Positions 12,201 through 27,200 of a stretch of 64,000 nt of DNA are shown here, piece by piece. The translations under genes and the position numbers were made by a program. A model generated the notes under the pieces. It did not search any database. It was not told the DNA's origin and worked only from the letters and a program-made list of their open reading frames with translations. Numbering within the stretch: the first letter of the stretch is position 1; every line of letters begins with the position of its first letter. This DNA is from Gavia stellata (lineage: Eukaryota; Chordata; Aves; Gaviiformes; Gaviidae): the NCBI RefSeq assembly GCF_030936135.1, contig NC_082600.1:4960001-5024000 (forward strand), written 5' to 3'.

Positions 12201-15200
12201 CATTACAAGTCTGTCATATTATGCTATCTTTCAAACGGAAAAAAATAAAATAGGAACTTCAGTTCTGCTATCTTAATACATGAAAACTGCCCGTGACCAA
12301 TTCCCAGACACCCCAGCTGTTGATAGATTACCCACTTCCATTGAGAAAAAAACAATTGAAATTTTCAGTCAACCAATACATACTAATAATACTTTTAAAG
12401 GTAAAGGGTCCTTTTCAACTTAACACAATGCACTGTGTGGGTAAATAAAGTTCTTCCTTCAAGACATTTCCACAGAAGCCAGCAATAAAATATTGTTGCT
12501 ATTGTTCTTAAATGCAAGAACAGAGTCTAGCTAGCCCAGCAGTTGCTTAAATCTTTCTATGGTTTTCATAAACTTGTGTTCTTCACACTTATAATTCTTT
12601 GGGTATCTCCAAACATGTCTCCTTAGCAACAGCATGAAAAGAAATAGCATAGCCCTTATGATTTAATCTCTGATCTGAGCAGACTGAAAAACTATTGTTC
12701 CTGTTTACAATTTCCTTTGAGCTAGCAATGCATGAAGTTTCCAGTATATATATTTGAAAAAGGGATTAAAAAAAATCCTCAGGAAACAAAATACATGTTT
12801 CAATATTCTTGAATTCTTCAAGTGGGTAGGTGTGAAAATCCTCCTTGAAAGTAGTGCCATAAATAAAAAGCACGATCAAAAGCCAAAAATCTCAAAACGT
12901 GATAGAAGCCGAAATTAAAAGCCGAAATATTTGAAACAAGATAAGTGTAATTCCATACTACAGGTTTTGCAGAGCAAGGCCATGACTTACCTTGCAAGTT
13001 CCTCTGTACTCTCGCAGGCTAGTAAAATAGCTTCAGTAGAGAGGTCAGCCATGGTGTGATTCAGAGAGTTTGGCAGGTGTGTTGCATGATGTATGGAGGT
13101 ATCATGAAATTCTATATCTATAGCGTTGTCTTGCTCATCATTGTAACAGCGAATGATACCAACAGAATTCCATACCTGTTAAAAAGAAAGCCCCCCACAA
13201 AAAACCCCCAAAAACAACAAATCAAGCATACTGCCCTAAAACAGCAGTAGGTGGGAGGCTGGAGGAAGACTGAAGACTTGTGTAGTCAGGATTTATAGTT
13301 CCTAAAACAGCTGAATTAGGCAAAAACTAGTTTCATCCTCATTGCTGAGCCATCTTTCTCCTTACAAAATTAAGTGTGAAGAACTTGCATTTAGAAAGAA
13401 ATAGTGGGTGATTAATGTACAAGTCTTAGCAGCACAAAAATATCCACAAGTTCTGGCTAAAAAAGAACTTTAAAAAAAGATTTGCTAGAATTCAGTAGCA
13501 GAGGTACAAACTGTATAGCTTGCTTTGTCTTAAAGCCAAGCATTTATTTCTACATCAAAAGCAATGTAAAGCATAACATTATGCAGTCTTTGCATTAACA
13601 CAAAGCTACTTTCCACTATTTAGCTTCAGACTGTGAAGTATTAAAAAAAAAAAAAAAAAAATCAAAAATCTTGGAAAAGATTAGATTAAGACACAGCAAG
13701 AACCAGACAATATTCAATATTAACAAAGCAACTAGATCTATATAACCACACAGCAGTGAGATTTACCATGAAACGATGCATGAGATGTGCAGGAGTGGAG
13801 CCAGACTGGAAGGGCTTTTGCTTGGGGGTTGGCATTGGCCCATCATAGAAAGGCTGTTGTGTAGATGATGGTGGTAAAGCTGGAAAGCCACCAGTCTGAT
13901 CATCATCGTCATCTTCCTTTTCAAGAAGATTGGAATTAGCTTTTATCATCCCAATATCTAGAAATTTAAAAAAAAAATTTACATCTTACACATATTATTA
14001 TGACAGAATATAGGCAAAAAATTTAAAACAGTCAAGATTGCTCTGGAAAAATAAGGCAGAATATATCTGAGTAGAGGTTGCTAAGAGATTGTCCCAATAA
14101 CAGCACTAAAGAGCTCTGGAAAATGAGTTCTTTCTGTACCTAGTGAGTTCTCATCATCATCAATTATTGCCCGTCTCAGATGGCCTGAAGTTGGCATAAG
14201 GTCATCATCATCACCATCATCTTCATTAGCTCCAGCCTTTGGGGAAGACTGTGGTTCAATCATATCTCCATTTACATAGTCGTCGTCTTCTCCATCAAAG
14301 AGATCATTGTAGTCTTTTGTCACTGTACTGGCAACCTAAAACCAAGTTAACAATTATCATAAAACTTCTTTTGGACATGAAATTCGAAGAATAAATTAAC
14401 ACAGAAGAAGGAACTTTCAACACGCAATACAGAACGTTCAACATAATTTGGTAACCTAAATAATCATGTTAATTTAAGAAATAACTGGTACTGATCACCT
14501 TGTCATTTGGTTTCTTTGCATCACCAATATTTTCCAACAAGCCCAGATTTCCTTCAGTATCTGTATAAGCGATTTGCCTATATTTGGGGTGCCATGCCAG
14601 TCCACAAATTGAGTAATTTTTCTCATGCTTCATCCTAAAAAGAACATAAAAATAATGGATTTTTAGTAAGCTTCTCAGGGCAGAAACATCCACATGAGTT
14701 ATTGTAAAAAGTGGTAATATTTACTAGTATTAGAAAGTGATGTTATACATAATAAAATATTTAATAGGTTACCTTTTAGCATATATAGCTACTCTTAAAA
14801 AAAAATACAGCAGGTCTTCCTTTTCTATGGAGGAAATAATTTAAGCTTTAAACATCAAACAGAATCATATTCTTAAAACAACAGCTTCCTGATACATGTA
14901 GAAAAGACAAAGTAATTCCCCAGCAGTCATACATTCCAGAACCATCCAGTTATAAAAAGAACAATCAGTTGTTTCTCTTGTAGCAAACTGATGAGTTAAT
15001 CCTCTATCTTTTCCACCATTTATTCTCACAAAAAATCCTCCCGTTAATTATTTCCATAATCTGTCTTTAATTCTTAACATAGGCGTTACAGTAACAATCA
15101 TGTTTCTTACCCAAAATATTCAGACAGAAAAATCATCCCTTCTCTTCTTCTCTACCTCACTTAATCATACTTTTTTTTTTTTTTTTAAAAAAGAGATGCT

Positions 15201-18200
15201 TTAACTGACAAAGATAAAGTGCAATTTGTCAGTTTGTCCTTTTTTGCCTGCAGGTGAGGATGGCTGACTGATGTATCTGTATTTCCCTCTCCCTTTAGAA
15301 AATACATCTTACTGCCAATGATCTTGGAGTTTGGGATGTGAGGAAAATTTGTTTCCATCAAAACTATCCTTTAATCAACTATTAGATTACAAAGTAATAA
15401 AATTCATTCGCATGCAGAAAACTAAACTATGGAATTTGAACAAAATCCACACTCATGTCCCTTCTCTATTCTATTTCTAAGAATGTAATGTTTCCAGAGC
15501 CTTCTAGCTACGCAGAACGGAAAACAGTGTATCACATGAATCAGAACATACTTCTGTGCATACTGGACGTGGTGGGGGAAGGCAAAACAATGCCACATTT
15601 CTACCTACCACCAAGAGTTATACTCTTGTGGAAGCTGCTTCCTTGTAGAACACAGAAATGATACGGCAGCCCTTGAATTCCCGTCAGTGTATTAGCGCAC
15701 CTCAATCGGGCTGCACGAGAGAAGAGCCCTCCTCTTGGCCCCTTTGCTCAAGTCTAGCCTGAGCAGTGGCCCTGCCTCCCAGCACCACCCAGATCTGACC
15801 CAGCTCTTTTGACCCGTGTTTTGACCCGTGTGTTTTGATCCCCTCTCTGTGGATGTGCTCCCAGCCCCGCCACCAGCTGGGAGACCATCTATGAGGCCAG
15901 CTAAATGGTATTCTTCAACCTGAGCCTTCATATGCTGTCTCCTGGTGTGCTTGCTTTCAGTGGAATATCAGCAGAAAACTTACAGATTTGCCCTGGAAAT
16001 CTTATTAAGGCTTTTCAAGAGTTCTACATTTGCACAAATAAGTTTTACAGAAAAGATGACAAAATTCTACTTCAAGAAAAAACATGTACTTAGGAATTTA
16101 TGGAACAACACTGAATACCTCTCTATGCACTCCTGCGTTTCCATATTCCACACCACTATACATCCACCCACACTTCCAGCTGCCAGATACTGCCCACAAG
16201 GAGACCAGGCCACAACATTCAAGGGCTAAGGAAAAAATGAAAAATAGAAAAAAAAAAAAATTAGCAATGCACACACAGAATTCATATTCTGGAGCTTAAA
16301 ACAGACAGATATTCTGGAATAAAGAAATAATAATAATGATCTTTAGCAAATGACATCCAGCCTCCTGTACTAGAGCTGGCTTTAGGTAGTTCCCTACAAT
16401 AACCATTCTTTAAAGATAGTACACTTTTTTTTTCCCAAGAATATCCATCTTCTGTCATTAAACACTGCCATGAGGTCAAACAAAAGCTGACTGTAGATAT
16501 GTAGACAGAAGTACAGTATATTTTGCAAATTCAGCGCTAACCATAGCTTGCTTTATTTTGAACTTAATATGTTCTATCAATTAAAATCCAACCCTGTGTG
16601 TTCTGTATCTTAGTAACACTAGGAAAGTGGTCCTTTTTCACCCAAAGGTTTCCAAGTACATCATGATGTCGAAAAGAAAGAAGATGGCACAGTTAGGACT
16701 ACTATGTAGCTAAATTTCAGCTTGGTAAAACATTAATTATTAATATTAATAAACATGAACAATTGATATCTCTGTTCTGTACAGAAATAATACTCTTGAC
16801 ATTTTCCCTAAAACGCTATGTATTTAGAGCAATTTGTGAAAACAGATGTTCTTGAGCTGCAGTTGGTGACTCACCGATAGACCTTAGAGATCTAGTAGGT
16901 TACTATAAATGAAAGAGGGGAACCAGGGCAAGATAAAGACATGTTTGACACTCATCTAGTATCTCTTGTCTTGTTTTCCAACATAAAGTAACAGGATCAG
17001 AAATGAAATGGAAAAAATGTGAGCAATCGTTACCAAGGCAGGCAGAGGCACGGGGAAGAGATACTGTCCAGAAGATAATTTCTAGCAGAATGACATTTAA
17101 ATTATGGAAGATTTAGCAAGCACCTGTGTGATGAATGTATCTGATAGATCGAATTGACTCTCCCAGGTTTCTCTTCTGTATAGTTTAACAACTTTATCTA
17201 CAGGAATTGCCAGCAACTGTTCAAAGGAAACAATAATCAGACAATTTAGAACAAGTTACCTTTCAAACAGAACATTCAAACAGCATCGCTCCTTCATTCA
17301 GAAGTATTACAGTTGTGACTGCCTCAGTATTTAACAGTTCTCTAGCAACCTAGCAATGCCAAGTGAGAAAGTAAAGAAAGCTGAAGTAACTTGAATTACA
17401 AGGTTCTTTAAAGCTCTCCACATGCAACATAGCAAAGCATGCCCTTTTTTATTTTAATCTTCTGGCAGAAAACTGATGATAATGACGGCTGCACCATAAG
17501 GTTAGAAGTTGTTATTTATGAAACAGCTAACACACACATATAAATAGTTTTCAGTGCTCTGAGCACAAGGCTTCCGTTCTCCTTTTTCCTCCCTCCCCAA
17601 ACCTCTTTTGATCGGGTTACAATTTCTCAATAAATCTATTTGAATATCTGATTCCTGAAATAGCTCATTTCATCTTTCACAAAACTACATAAATGTTACT
17701 GCCAGTTTATTTTTTTAGGATTTGGATTTTTTTAAAGACTTCTAACAATTTGCTTTGTAAGAGAAGCAAGACAGCTACTTACATTTCAAATATATGTGTG
17801 TGTGTGTGTGAAGAATTAGCCTAAAAATTAGAAGTATTGTTGCACAGAAAAGTTATACCTAATGCTATCATAGCAGCCAGGTATTTTGAAAAGTGGACAC
17901 GGGTAGACAGACACAAAGGCTAAGTAGGGAAAACAAGATTATTCAGGTAAGAGCTGTGAGAAGTCTCTTTAGATCCAGTATACTGGAGTGTCAATAAAGG
18001 ATTAATAGGTTCTGCCTCGCTATTATCATAGGCAAGAACAGAAGCCATAAACCAATTTTTCCAAATGGCCAACTTTCGCTCAGTTCCCTGACCTTTACTT
18101 CATGTATGGCAGGGCATGCCTCATTGCATATAGGTTTGCATTTATCTGCTCCTTCCTCCTCTCCCCTTTGCATTACCAGGTGCTGCAGAGGTGTTCTAGG

Positions 18201-21200
18201 TTACACACCACAGAGGCATCTATATAGCTATACTAACTCCCCGACCCATTTTGATTAGTGATCCATACATAGTACTATTGCAGCAGTACATACACAATGC
18301 ACTAGACCTGTAGTATGTATCAGCACAACCTTTAGTCACAACAGAATCAACTTCGCTCTTAAGGTGAAAAGAAAGGGGAAATATTTACAGAGCAAGATTA
18401 CTGATAGGGCAAAATTCACTTAAAGTAGAGAAAGACTGAACTCCTTTGATGCTCTGTTGTGAGCAATTTGCTTATTTCCCTCGTGTACAATGTTCCTTCC
18501 TGTTCAGCGCAATATGACTGTTTAAAGTTGTTCTGGGCTGACAGCTGGACTACTGCCAAACACAGTCTGGAGCTTAAACAAGTAACCATTTTTTTTATTT
18601 TTCCTGAAAGTGAACTTCACCCAAATATTTTCCTTAGTCCCAGGAGCTGCAATTTGGGCTTGGCCAGATGGAATTCTACTGTTGCACTCCCAAAAAGAAA
18701 AGAAGGATTAAGATGGGGCTAAAACAATGTCACTTACCTTCCCACTGCCAGGTTGCCAGCCAAGCCTGCATATTGATTTAGCATTTATCACATCATTACA
18801 TTTCTGCAGCAGTGGCCAACTTGTCATGCATGTCTGAAAACAAAATATTAAAAAAAATTAGTTTTCCAGCCGTGTGAAAATCTACTGTATAGTACAAATT
18901 CTTCAAGGAAAAGTGTGGAAAAAATGAAAAGGAAAAAAGATACGCCATTTTTGGAACTGAAATAATCTCTTTCATCCAAATACAATGGTACATACTGCCT
19001 TAAAAAAAAACCCTGAAAAAATATCTTGCCAATATAGACCTGAAAATATTTTAATGACAATACAAATACTTGTAACAGGAATAAGATCATAGAACAAGTG
19101 GTTTTAATCAAGTACAGAACAAATGAGCTCACGTATTTTTAGGTTACAGAGAAATCTAACCAAATGCATTTGTCAAACTCGGATGAAAGGCAGCAAGGTG
19201 ATGCACATCAGCCTGAATCTCGCCACAGCAGTATAAAGAATGAATGAATAAAGAATGGCTATATTCTCAAATCACAGCACAGATATATACATCATACTGC
19301 CACAATCCCATCCCAGGACACTGTTAGTCTAATTGCCCCAAAAGGCACTCACTGTCAGCCTGGAACACGAGATTTCACATTAAAAGTATGTTTTTGTTTT
19401 AAAAGAGCAATCCACAAGTGCAGGGGTACATTTTCAGCTGTACTTACAGAAATAATTCCACATGGATTCTTATTCCAGTCAATGGTATTTAGCAAAAATA
19501 ATCCCACATACATATACAGAATTGCCTTATTGAAACATTCACTCAAAACCCTTTTTTCAAGTTCCTTAGAGTTCCAAGAGCAGAGACTAAATCTGATTCT
19601 CTCACTAAATCTGATTTCATACAGGCCCTGAACTATTTCAGCCAAATATTGCCAAGCTGAGCCCAAAGACTGTATTTCTAATAAATTATGTTCTTCAAAC
19701 TGTGATTTACGTCCGCCTTCTGAGAAGAAATTGTTGTGAAGTTTGTGACAAACAAGCAAAAAAAAAAAAAAAAAAAAAAGGAATAGCAAGTCCCTTGTCA
19801 ATAGCCTTAAACTCATTCATTTCTAAAAGGTTAACATGCACTGAGCTGAACCTCGAGTCCTTAGAAAACTAAGTATGCGTGCCACAGGGAGAGAGCAGGA
19901 GACACTGAAGCAACATTGTGTCCCAAGTCCCCTATGAAAGAAAAATGTTGTCATCATGGGCATCGTCTCAGCAATCCTGGCACGTGAAATTCGTATCTCT
20001 TCCTAATCTCAGGTCAAAGTAATCGTGTTCCTAACGAGACTAACCAACCAGATCACTTATAAAAGAAGATACTGTGTAGCATCTCAGAGCATTATTCCAC
20101 CTTCACCAGTCAGTCTAGAATCCTGAAAATTATTCATTATTTCATAGGAAGTTTGGTGAAAATAAAAACAAAATATACCTAGACAGTTGTTTGTTAGAAT
20201 AAAAGTCCCTCCTTAACCCTGAAAGCAACTAGCTGAAATTCTGAAATAAGGAATCTGATGTCAATTGCTATCTTTACACAGAAGCGTCATTTCTGAACGT
20301 GCTGAGGACAAAATACACAATGTTGGCCAATGAAGAAAGATGAATGGAAGAAATCAGGGATTCCACAGACAGGAAGAACAATCCACAGCTACCCAGGCAA
20401 CATTTCATAACCAGGCTTTGGAATTGCTCCCAGAAGTAGATAAGAGTATTCTGTAAAGTGTAGTTAGATTTCCTCCCCAAAGAGAAAACCCTATTCCAGT
20501 ACGGTTATTTCAGTCCAGCTCTTCTCACTGTCTGTAAAATCCTGGATTTCTCATGAAACACTTAACTTGGAAAGGCAGGCCTTTTACCTGATCTGCGATT
20601 TTCCATACTCTGACAGAACCATCACAGCTCGCCGATGCCTATGTAAGAGATTTTTGTAAACAAATTAATAATTAAAGACATAGAGAAATTAATGCTACAA
20701 AATCGAAAAAATACTTATAACCAATGCTACAGATATATAATATATAGGCAGTTTTAAAAAGAAAGCCTCCTTGTTTAACGCATTTTAAGACTTAAAACTT
20801 TCTAATACTGTCATCTTGATAATTGTACTTAACTCCAAGCTACTGTAATTACAAACCCTCATACTTCAAGCAAGCTGCTTATTCGCAAAAAAGGCTCAAA
20901 ATTAACATTCAATTTCTTTAGTGAGCCATCTTTTCCCCTCTAAAATCAGATTAGCATTAGATTCCAGAAGAACGTAGACAGTAATTGAGTGGCAAAGCAA
21001 GGACTGAGTTCCCCTGGGAGGCAACAAGTTGTGACACACTCCATCATCAGTAAGGTCAGCTGAAATGAAGTAGTATCATGTGTTCAGTCACTGGGTTTTT
21101 TTTGTAAAAAGCATATATTTATTTTCTTTCCCAGGGGAAAAGAGATTCAAAGTAGAAAGTAAACAAGAAAGTGTTTTTACCAGGTAAACATCCCTGGGGT

Positions 21201-24200
21201 CAAAAGACAGACTTAAAACAGGAGCATCATGTCCTCGGAATGTTTTCTGCTTGCTGCTATCAGTCACCTCCACAACTTTGACCATAAAGTCACTGTAGAT
21301 CACAACGGCACAGACATAAAAGTATTAACATTGGTATTAACAATGAGAAACTATGCATTTATGGCAATAAAAACTGGGCACTAACCATCTTTTGGGGAAG
21401 TTATGGCTTTCAACACTGTATGATCTAAGGGAAAATGAGAATCTTGAGGCTTACTACAATAGGAGCAAGGCCAGACTATTTTTATCAGAAAATAATTTTT
21501 GTTCATGTCAAAGTTCATAAAATATGGTTGTTCTTTGAAGAGGATATTATGTATATATAGACCATATACCTGCTTAATATAATACTCTATATGACCTAAC
21601 GAAAACCTCTGCTTAGATACCAGAGAGCTGACTTAACAAGAACTATCTGTTGAATGGGACCGATATTCATTACTATAATTTTTTGGTCATGCGTTTTTTA
21701 AAAAAAGATAGAGCATGTAGTTTATTTTGTGACATTTTTATCAGAATTTCTAAGACCATTTAGTGTTATTGGTACATTAACAGATTTGTTACAACTTTAT
21801 TCCCTCCTCCAAAATTACAGACATTACTGCAGTTTAACTCAAAATATCAAGGCTAGCTTCTAAGCCGAAGAGCTCCTGTCGCAATCTTTCAGTATCACTC
21901 CCTCTCATACTTCACTGCAACACCCTCCGAGAGAAATTTAATTGTAGGACCTAATTCTGCAGGGTTAGCCATTACTTTAACTATATTCAGAAACACAACC
22001 TCAGTTTGTCAACTATCTAATGCTAGCCAAACAGCCATAAAAGGAAGTTTATAAACTATACTGTGAGACAACTAAAATTATGTTAGCACTATTAAACAAC
22101 GCAAGACCAACTTTAAAGAAAAAAAAACAGGTAATAGGATATTTTTCGTTTATTTACGAGGCCACACAACTATTTTTCAAATAGCTTGTGAACTTTGGCA
22201 GCCAGCTGGATGTTAAACTTATACAAAACTGAAGTTTGCAGACTTCATGTAAAAAATGGAGTAATCTGGGACAACTAAAAGCAATTCTTCTTAGCTGCAT
22301 GCCTTCACTGCATGGCTGTCACCTTCTCCTTCAGTATGTTACAGAAGACCTCATTGAGGGGTGGCCTTATGCTCTTATGAGCTCTTTTTCCTAACGTGAG
22401 GGCCCTCGCCAGACTGCAGAAGTACTGGGTTTTTGTAAAAGTTTTAGAAACAGAAAAGAGTTCGCTGTCTCCCTAATCTCTCTAATCAAAGTCAGATCCT
22501 GGGGCAGGGCTGTTTGCTCCGAAACAAGCACTGGCAAAGGGCCCAAACTCATGATCCCTGTCAGATTTAGAGATTAGAGTGGTTACTGGCCCAGCCGTCC
22601 AGCCTCCCAGTTTTGGTGGAGCTGGTGTGTCTGCTCCGCAGCTGCCAGAGTTCACAGTCCAACACATTCATCCAAATTGCTTTCTAGTTCAATTCACACT
22701 TAGAGGAGCCAGGGAGCAGATGCAATGCTCTGCCATCTCTACTGTGGAGGACAAATTCCAGTAGAGAGGCAAGCCGAGAGACCGAGTTAGCTACAGCTGC
22801 CCAAAGAGTTCATCAAATCCAATTAAGAATCACCTGAACCTTAAATAAATGAAAAAATATATATTGCTCCCTTGCTATATTGCCATCTCTGTTAAAGTAC
22901 TAGCGTATATTATGTAAAAGCAAACACGCTGCCCCAAGAAATAAACTAAACTATGCATTTAATTCCCCTCAGGCAAGTCTTGCAACTGTCGTCTGTTATC
23001 ATTTGGCAGAATGGTGATGATACTTATGCCAGAAAATGACTCAAAGCACTCACGCAAATCAGAACCCATCTAACTTTTGCATGTGTATATACATCTGCAG
23101 CACCGTGATCCTGAACAGTCAGGACATTAGCACACAGTAACAAAATCCTTGATGCTGCAATGAGATCCATATGGGCGAACACTTATGCTTATGCATTATA
23201 GGACTGAAAGCTGAAAACACTCAAGTTTCCTAAAGAAAAGGAATTATTTCACAACACCAGATTTCCATTTAAAATTATTTGGTGGCTCAAGTATCTCTCA
23301 GAGCATTGTTTCCTAAAGTCCTTTTCATTCCTTTCTTCCCCTCCACCCCCAGAAGGCATTTTGCAATACTTTAAAACCCTCAGAGGTACGTGGATTAATG
23401 ATCTCATTGGTAAAAATCAGCGTGTGAGGAATTGCCAGATTTTGAACAATAGCAATGCTTTTCCTTATCATGCACAGATTACCTAGATCCAGCAGCAATT
23501 TTGGTACCATCACTATTGAAGATGACGTGGTTTGCATTCATGGTGAAACGAGTAAGGATGCCATCTGGAGCTCCTTCAGGAAATGTATGTATCTGAACAG
23601 TATTGTTCGATACTGCTGTGATCAGTCTTCCATTCTAAAAACAAAATCCATCATAAAATTTGTTAGTTAAAACATTTATGTCCACAGAGCCAAAAAAATT
23701 GCTCTGATGTGCATAATATTTGGGCAGATTAACTTTAGTAGTTCCAAAAGAGGTCTGACAGTAAGAGTAGTAGCAGAAATATTCTTTTAACTTGTATTTC
23801 TTCCAAAAAAAATGCAGATAAGCACAGTAACTTTAATACTTTATCACTTTAACCAAACTATTAAAAACTAGAAAAATTATTCTCTTACTTTCAGTATTGT
23901 AGAAACACACTGAGAGATTTAATACTGAAACTCAGTTGCTTCAGTAGACTTTAAATTCATTATGCCAACTATATGACAATTTAGTGCATCAAGACCTTCC
24001 CAACTTGTATCTTTACTAAAATAATGAATACTCAAAGTCACTAATGAACTTCAAAGAGAATTAGCCAATCGTCTTCTGGTGGATGGAAAATTCACTCCTT
24101 TTACATAGGCAAGAAAGCTCTTAGAAGAGGAAGAATCTTGCATCCTATTTAGATTAATATGCTGCAGTATCAGGAGAGGGCACCCTTGGACAGAACTTCT

Positions 24201-27200
24201 CGGTTAAATGCCACCAGGGAAAGATGAGAAGTTCATAAACTATAGCTTAGTTCTTTTCGGAAAACAGAAGGCAGATGTTTGCTAAAAATGAATCCAGATT
24301 AAAAGAAGTGCAAAACAAAAGAAATAACTGGAAAAGTAGTATCTCTTCTTTAAGTGACAATACTATTCCTCAGTTGTACATAGCAGTAAGTTTTTGAAAT
24401 ATATAAATAAAGAAATGCCTTATTTCCTTGAGGGTTTTTTTTGTTTGGGTTTGCGTTGAGGAATGTGTTGCCTTTTTTTTTTTAAGTTGCCTAAAGTTAT
24501 AGTAAAAATCCTGAAGACAAACAAAGCAGCAGCCAGCACTAAATAACCTAACTAAATAAGAGATGAGATTTATTACCTAGATTACATCAACATCTCAGAT
24601 CAGTTCCTCATGACATTTTCATTAATGAAGAATATTTTTTGAAATAAGATTTCCGGAAGTTAAGTCTCACAAAGTGTTCTTCATTTCATTGTTTAAAAAT
24701 AAAAAAATCCCTCAAAACTAAAAGCACTTTACAATAAAACTTACGAGCGCAGGATTTGTCCTACTGGTGTCAAAAATTAAACCCAGCATTTTCCCCCTTC
24801 TTTTCATTAATAGTTTTAGCAATTTCTGGCTCTGCCGCTGATTTGCTAAGAGAACTCATTCAAGTCACCTCACCTGGTTTGTGAAAAGATAAGTAATGCA
24901 ATGAAAATCAACAGCAAAATACCCTAAAAATCAATGATGAAAACAGATTATACAGATATTGAGGAATACATACATGAGGTATGTTAAAAGTGATATAACA
25001 AAGAGGTTTCACTTAAGGCAGTAGCTCTGAATAAGGTTTCAAATTACTATTTTTAAAATATTGTATATATATGTTAATTCTCACTTGTTTCCCCTTTCAT
25101 ACTCCTCTCCAAAATCACAAATAGTTGAAAAACAATTTAAAATTTTTCCTTTATCACTGCAAAGTTAACTACGCAATATCTGAAGAACTGATGTAGACTT
25201 CTGGAATTCCTCTCTTCTTCTACAGTTGCCACAAAGACAACATTTTAGACCTTCTATTACTAATGTAATATAAGAATAATTGCACATAAAGGAAATATTG
25301 TGAGAATTCTCAAGCTAAATACATGAATGTGCATAGTAAAAAGAATTATTTGCTATTATACAAATTGATACAGGTAACTTATTTGCCTTGTTATTTACAA
25401 ATAACAACTCCTGCAAGATATACTGAAAGAAGCTGCCTTAACATTAAAACAAACAGAGCAGGTTATGCTTCAAATGCCAGTCAGTCAGAGTACGGAACTG
25501 CCTCTAGTCAGCATTCTCACAAACTCTTACAACGTATGCAAGCGCAAATCCTGTTCTCTTCTGACTGTGGGGACGGTGGGTCAGGGGCATCTTTGGGCTA
25601 AATAACAATTTTGAGAGCAAAATATCAACCAGTTATAAAAAAGTATTACCAAAGCATTACCAGGCACCAACTTTGTGAAAGTAATTTTTCACTAATACAG
25701 ATCATAATTCCTCGGACCTTTAAAACAGACCCACGTAAAACAACCTCTTGGCTCTTTTTCCTAATACTTGATGATCACATCTTACACTGGGAAACTTTGC
25801 AACTCACATTGTGAGAAAACAGTGAAACAGCCTAAAAAGTTCCCTGCATAATTAGCTTAATCTGCTGGGTTTGTTTCTCAGAAAGGAGATCAAAGTCAGA
25901 AATGAGTATAACTGAATGTGAAGGAAGAGGAGGAAAAAAAAAATATTACAGAAGTTTAGTATAAGGAATAAGTCCTCTACAATCCTGTATGGGGTAAAAT
26001 GAATTGTCAGAAGTATTCTTGATTTATATAAAATATTTAATTTAGCTAAAATATTCAAAAAGTCTATAGGCACATCAATTACATTTCTGTGTATTTCAGA
26101 AAATCATGTTTTCAATACTGCTTTAATATTTTCACTTAGACATAAAAGTAAAATATGTTCATATGCTCAAATTTAAATACCTACCGCTCATTAAACATGA
26201 TTTGATTTATTTTTTCGGTACATTAATCTGAAGACAAAGATCTACATATTTAACATACATCAGACTGAAATATGCTACATACAGTGTTATTCCTGCCTTT
26301 TTCTTTATATTATCCCAGTATATGTTTAATGTTACCCACACGAGCAGCATCCCTGAGCTTGAAAATCCAGCATCTGTCCAGTCACGTATCGACAGCAGCA
26401 TGACACAACTTAGAGGAGTTCTGTTAACGACAATACCTTTAGAGCACATGAATAGGCCTTTTCTCCCACATTAATGGACTTCGGATCATCATCATCCAGG
26501 TTTTCCCAAATCCTAACATCTCCATCACTGCCACAAGTTACAATGCAGCTGTGGAAAGACAGAGGATTTGTTAACATTCAGGAATGGAAAGGACAGCCAC
26601 TGTGGCTTTCAATCCCCAAATGAAAATGTTACTCAAGTGTTAGGGGTTTTTTTAAATCGAAACACAATACATACTATGTGATACAGCAAATACCTACATT
26701 TATTATGTCTAAATAACTTATTAAACATGGGGAGGGGGCAGAAATCACGTCTGGCAGCATAACACAGTACCTTGAGTCTCTGATAACTACCTAGGCCTGC
26801 ACTCATCTGAACTGACCCTTAGATATTACTGGTCAATCCATTTTTTCCAGGACTTAGAGCGAATTTTTCAAAGGACTTAATTAGCACTGATTTCTCTAAG
26901 AACTGGGCATTTAATTGCTTCTTAAGCCTTTGAAAACTTATCTTACAGCTGAGTACAAAGTCAAGGACAAAACTAAGAGTGTTAATGCATACATGACTGA
27001 AGTTTAACAAGCTTAACATGCTCCAGGCCTACAGAACCCTTAAAAATATTTAATATGAAATTCAAGTTTGCTGGAGTTAACTTTCACAAATTTAATGCAG
27101 TAAACCTGAAGTCACAGAGCAAATATACAGAAGTTTGCATGGGATATTTAATTAAAGACATCGTGAATCTATGTGCTGGTTTTGGCTGGGGTAGAGTTAA

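Larger units (their letters stand above)
6778..12990 (-). other. WDHD1 introns between exons 18 and 13
   Basis: Intervals 6778-8214, 8330-10172, 10330-11005, 11144-11617 and 11860-12990. They are AT-rich and mostly featureless. The exception is an apparent old LINE fragment around 9230-9450 (listed separately) and an A-rich run near 9770-9800. Confidence 0.65.
13176..20587 (-). other. WDHD1 introns between exons 13 and 6
   Basis: Intervals 13176-13766, 14635-16118, 16226-17123, 17217-18737 and 18834-20587. They hold homopolymer A or T runs (13642-13662, 15171-15187, 19758-19779), a (TG)n run at 17794-17810 and a GC-rich patch at 15560-15905 that I cannot assign. The long minus-strand frame at 19355-19816 encodes a poly-Phe run from the A-tract and is not a gene. 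Confidence 0.65.

Noticed and set aside
19355-19816. 153-codon minus-strand frame
   Set aside because: Begins in a poly-Phe run made by the A tract and has no recognisable domain or splice support in a WDHD1 intron.
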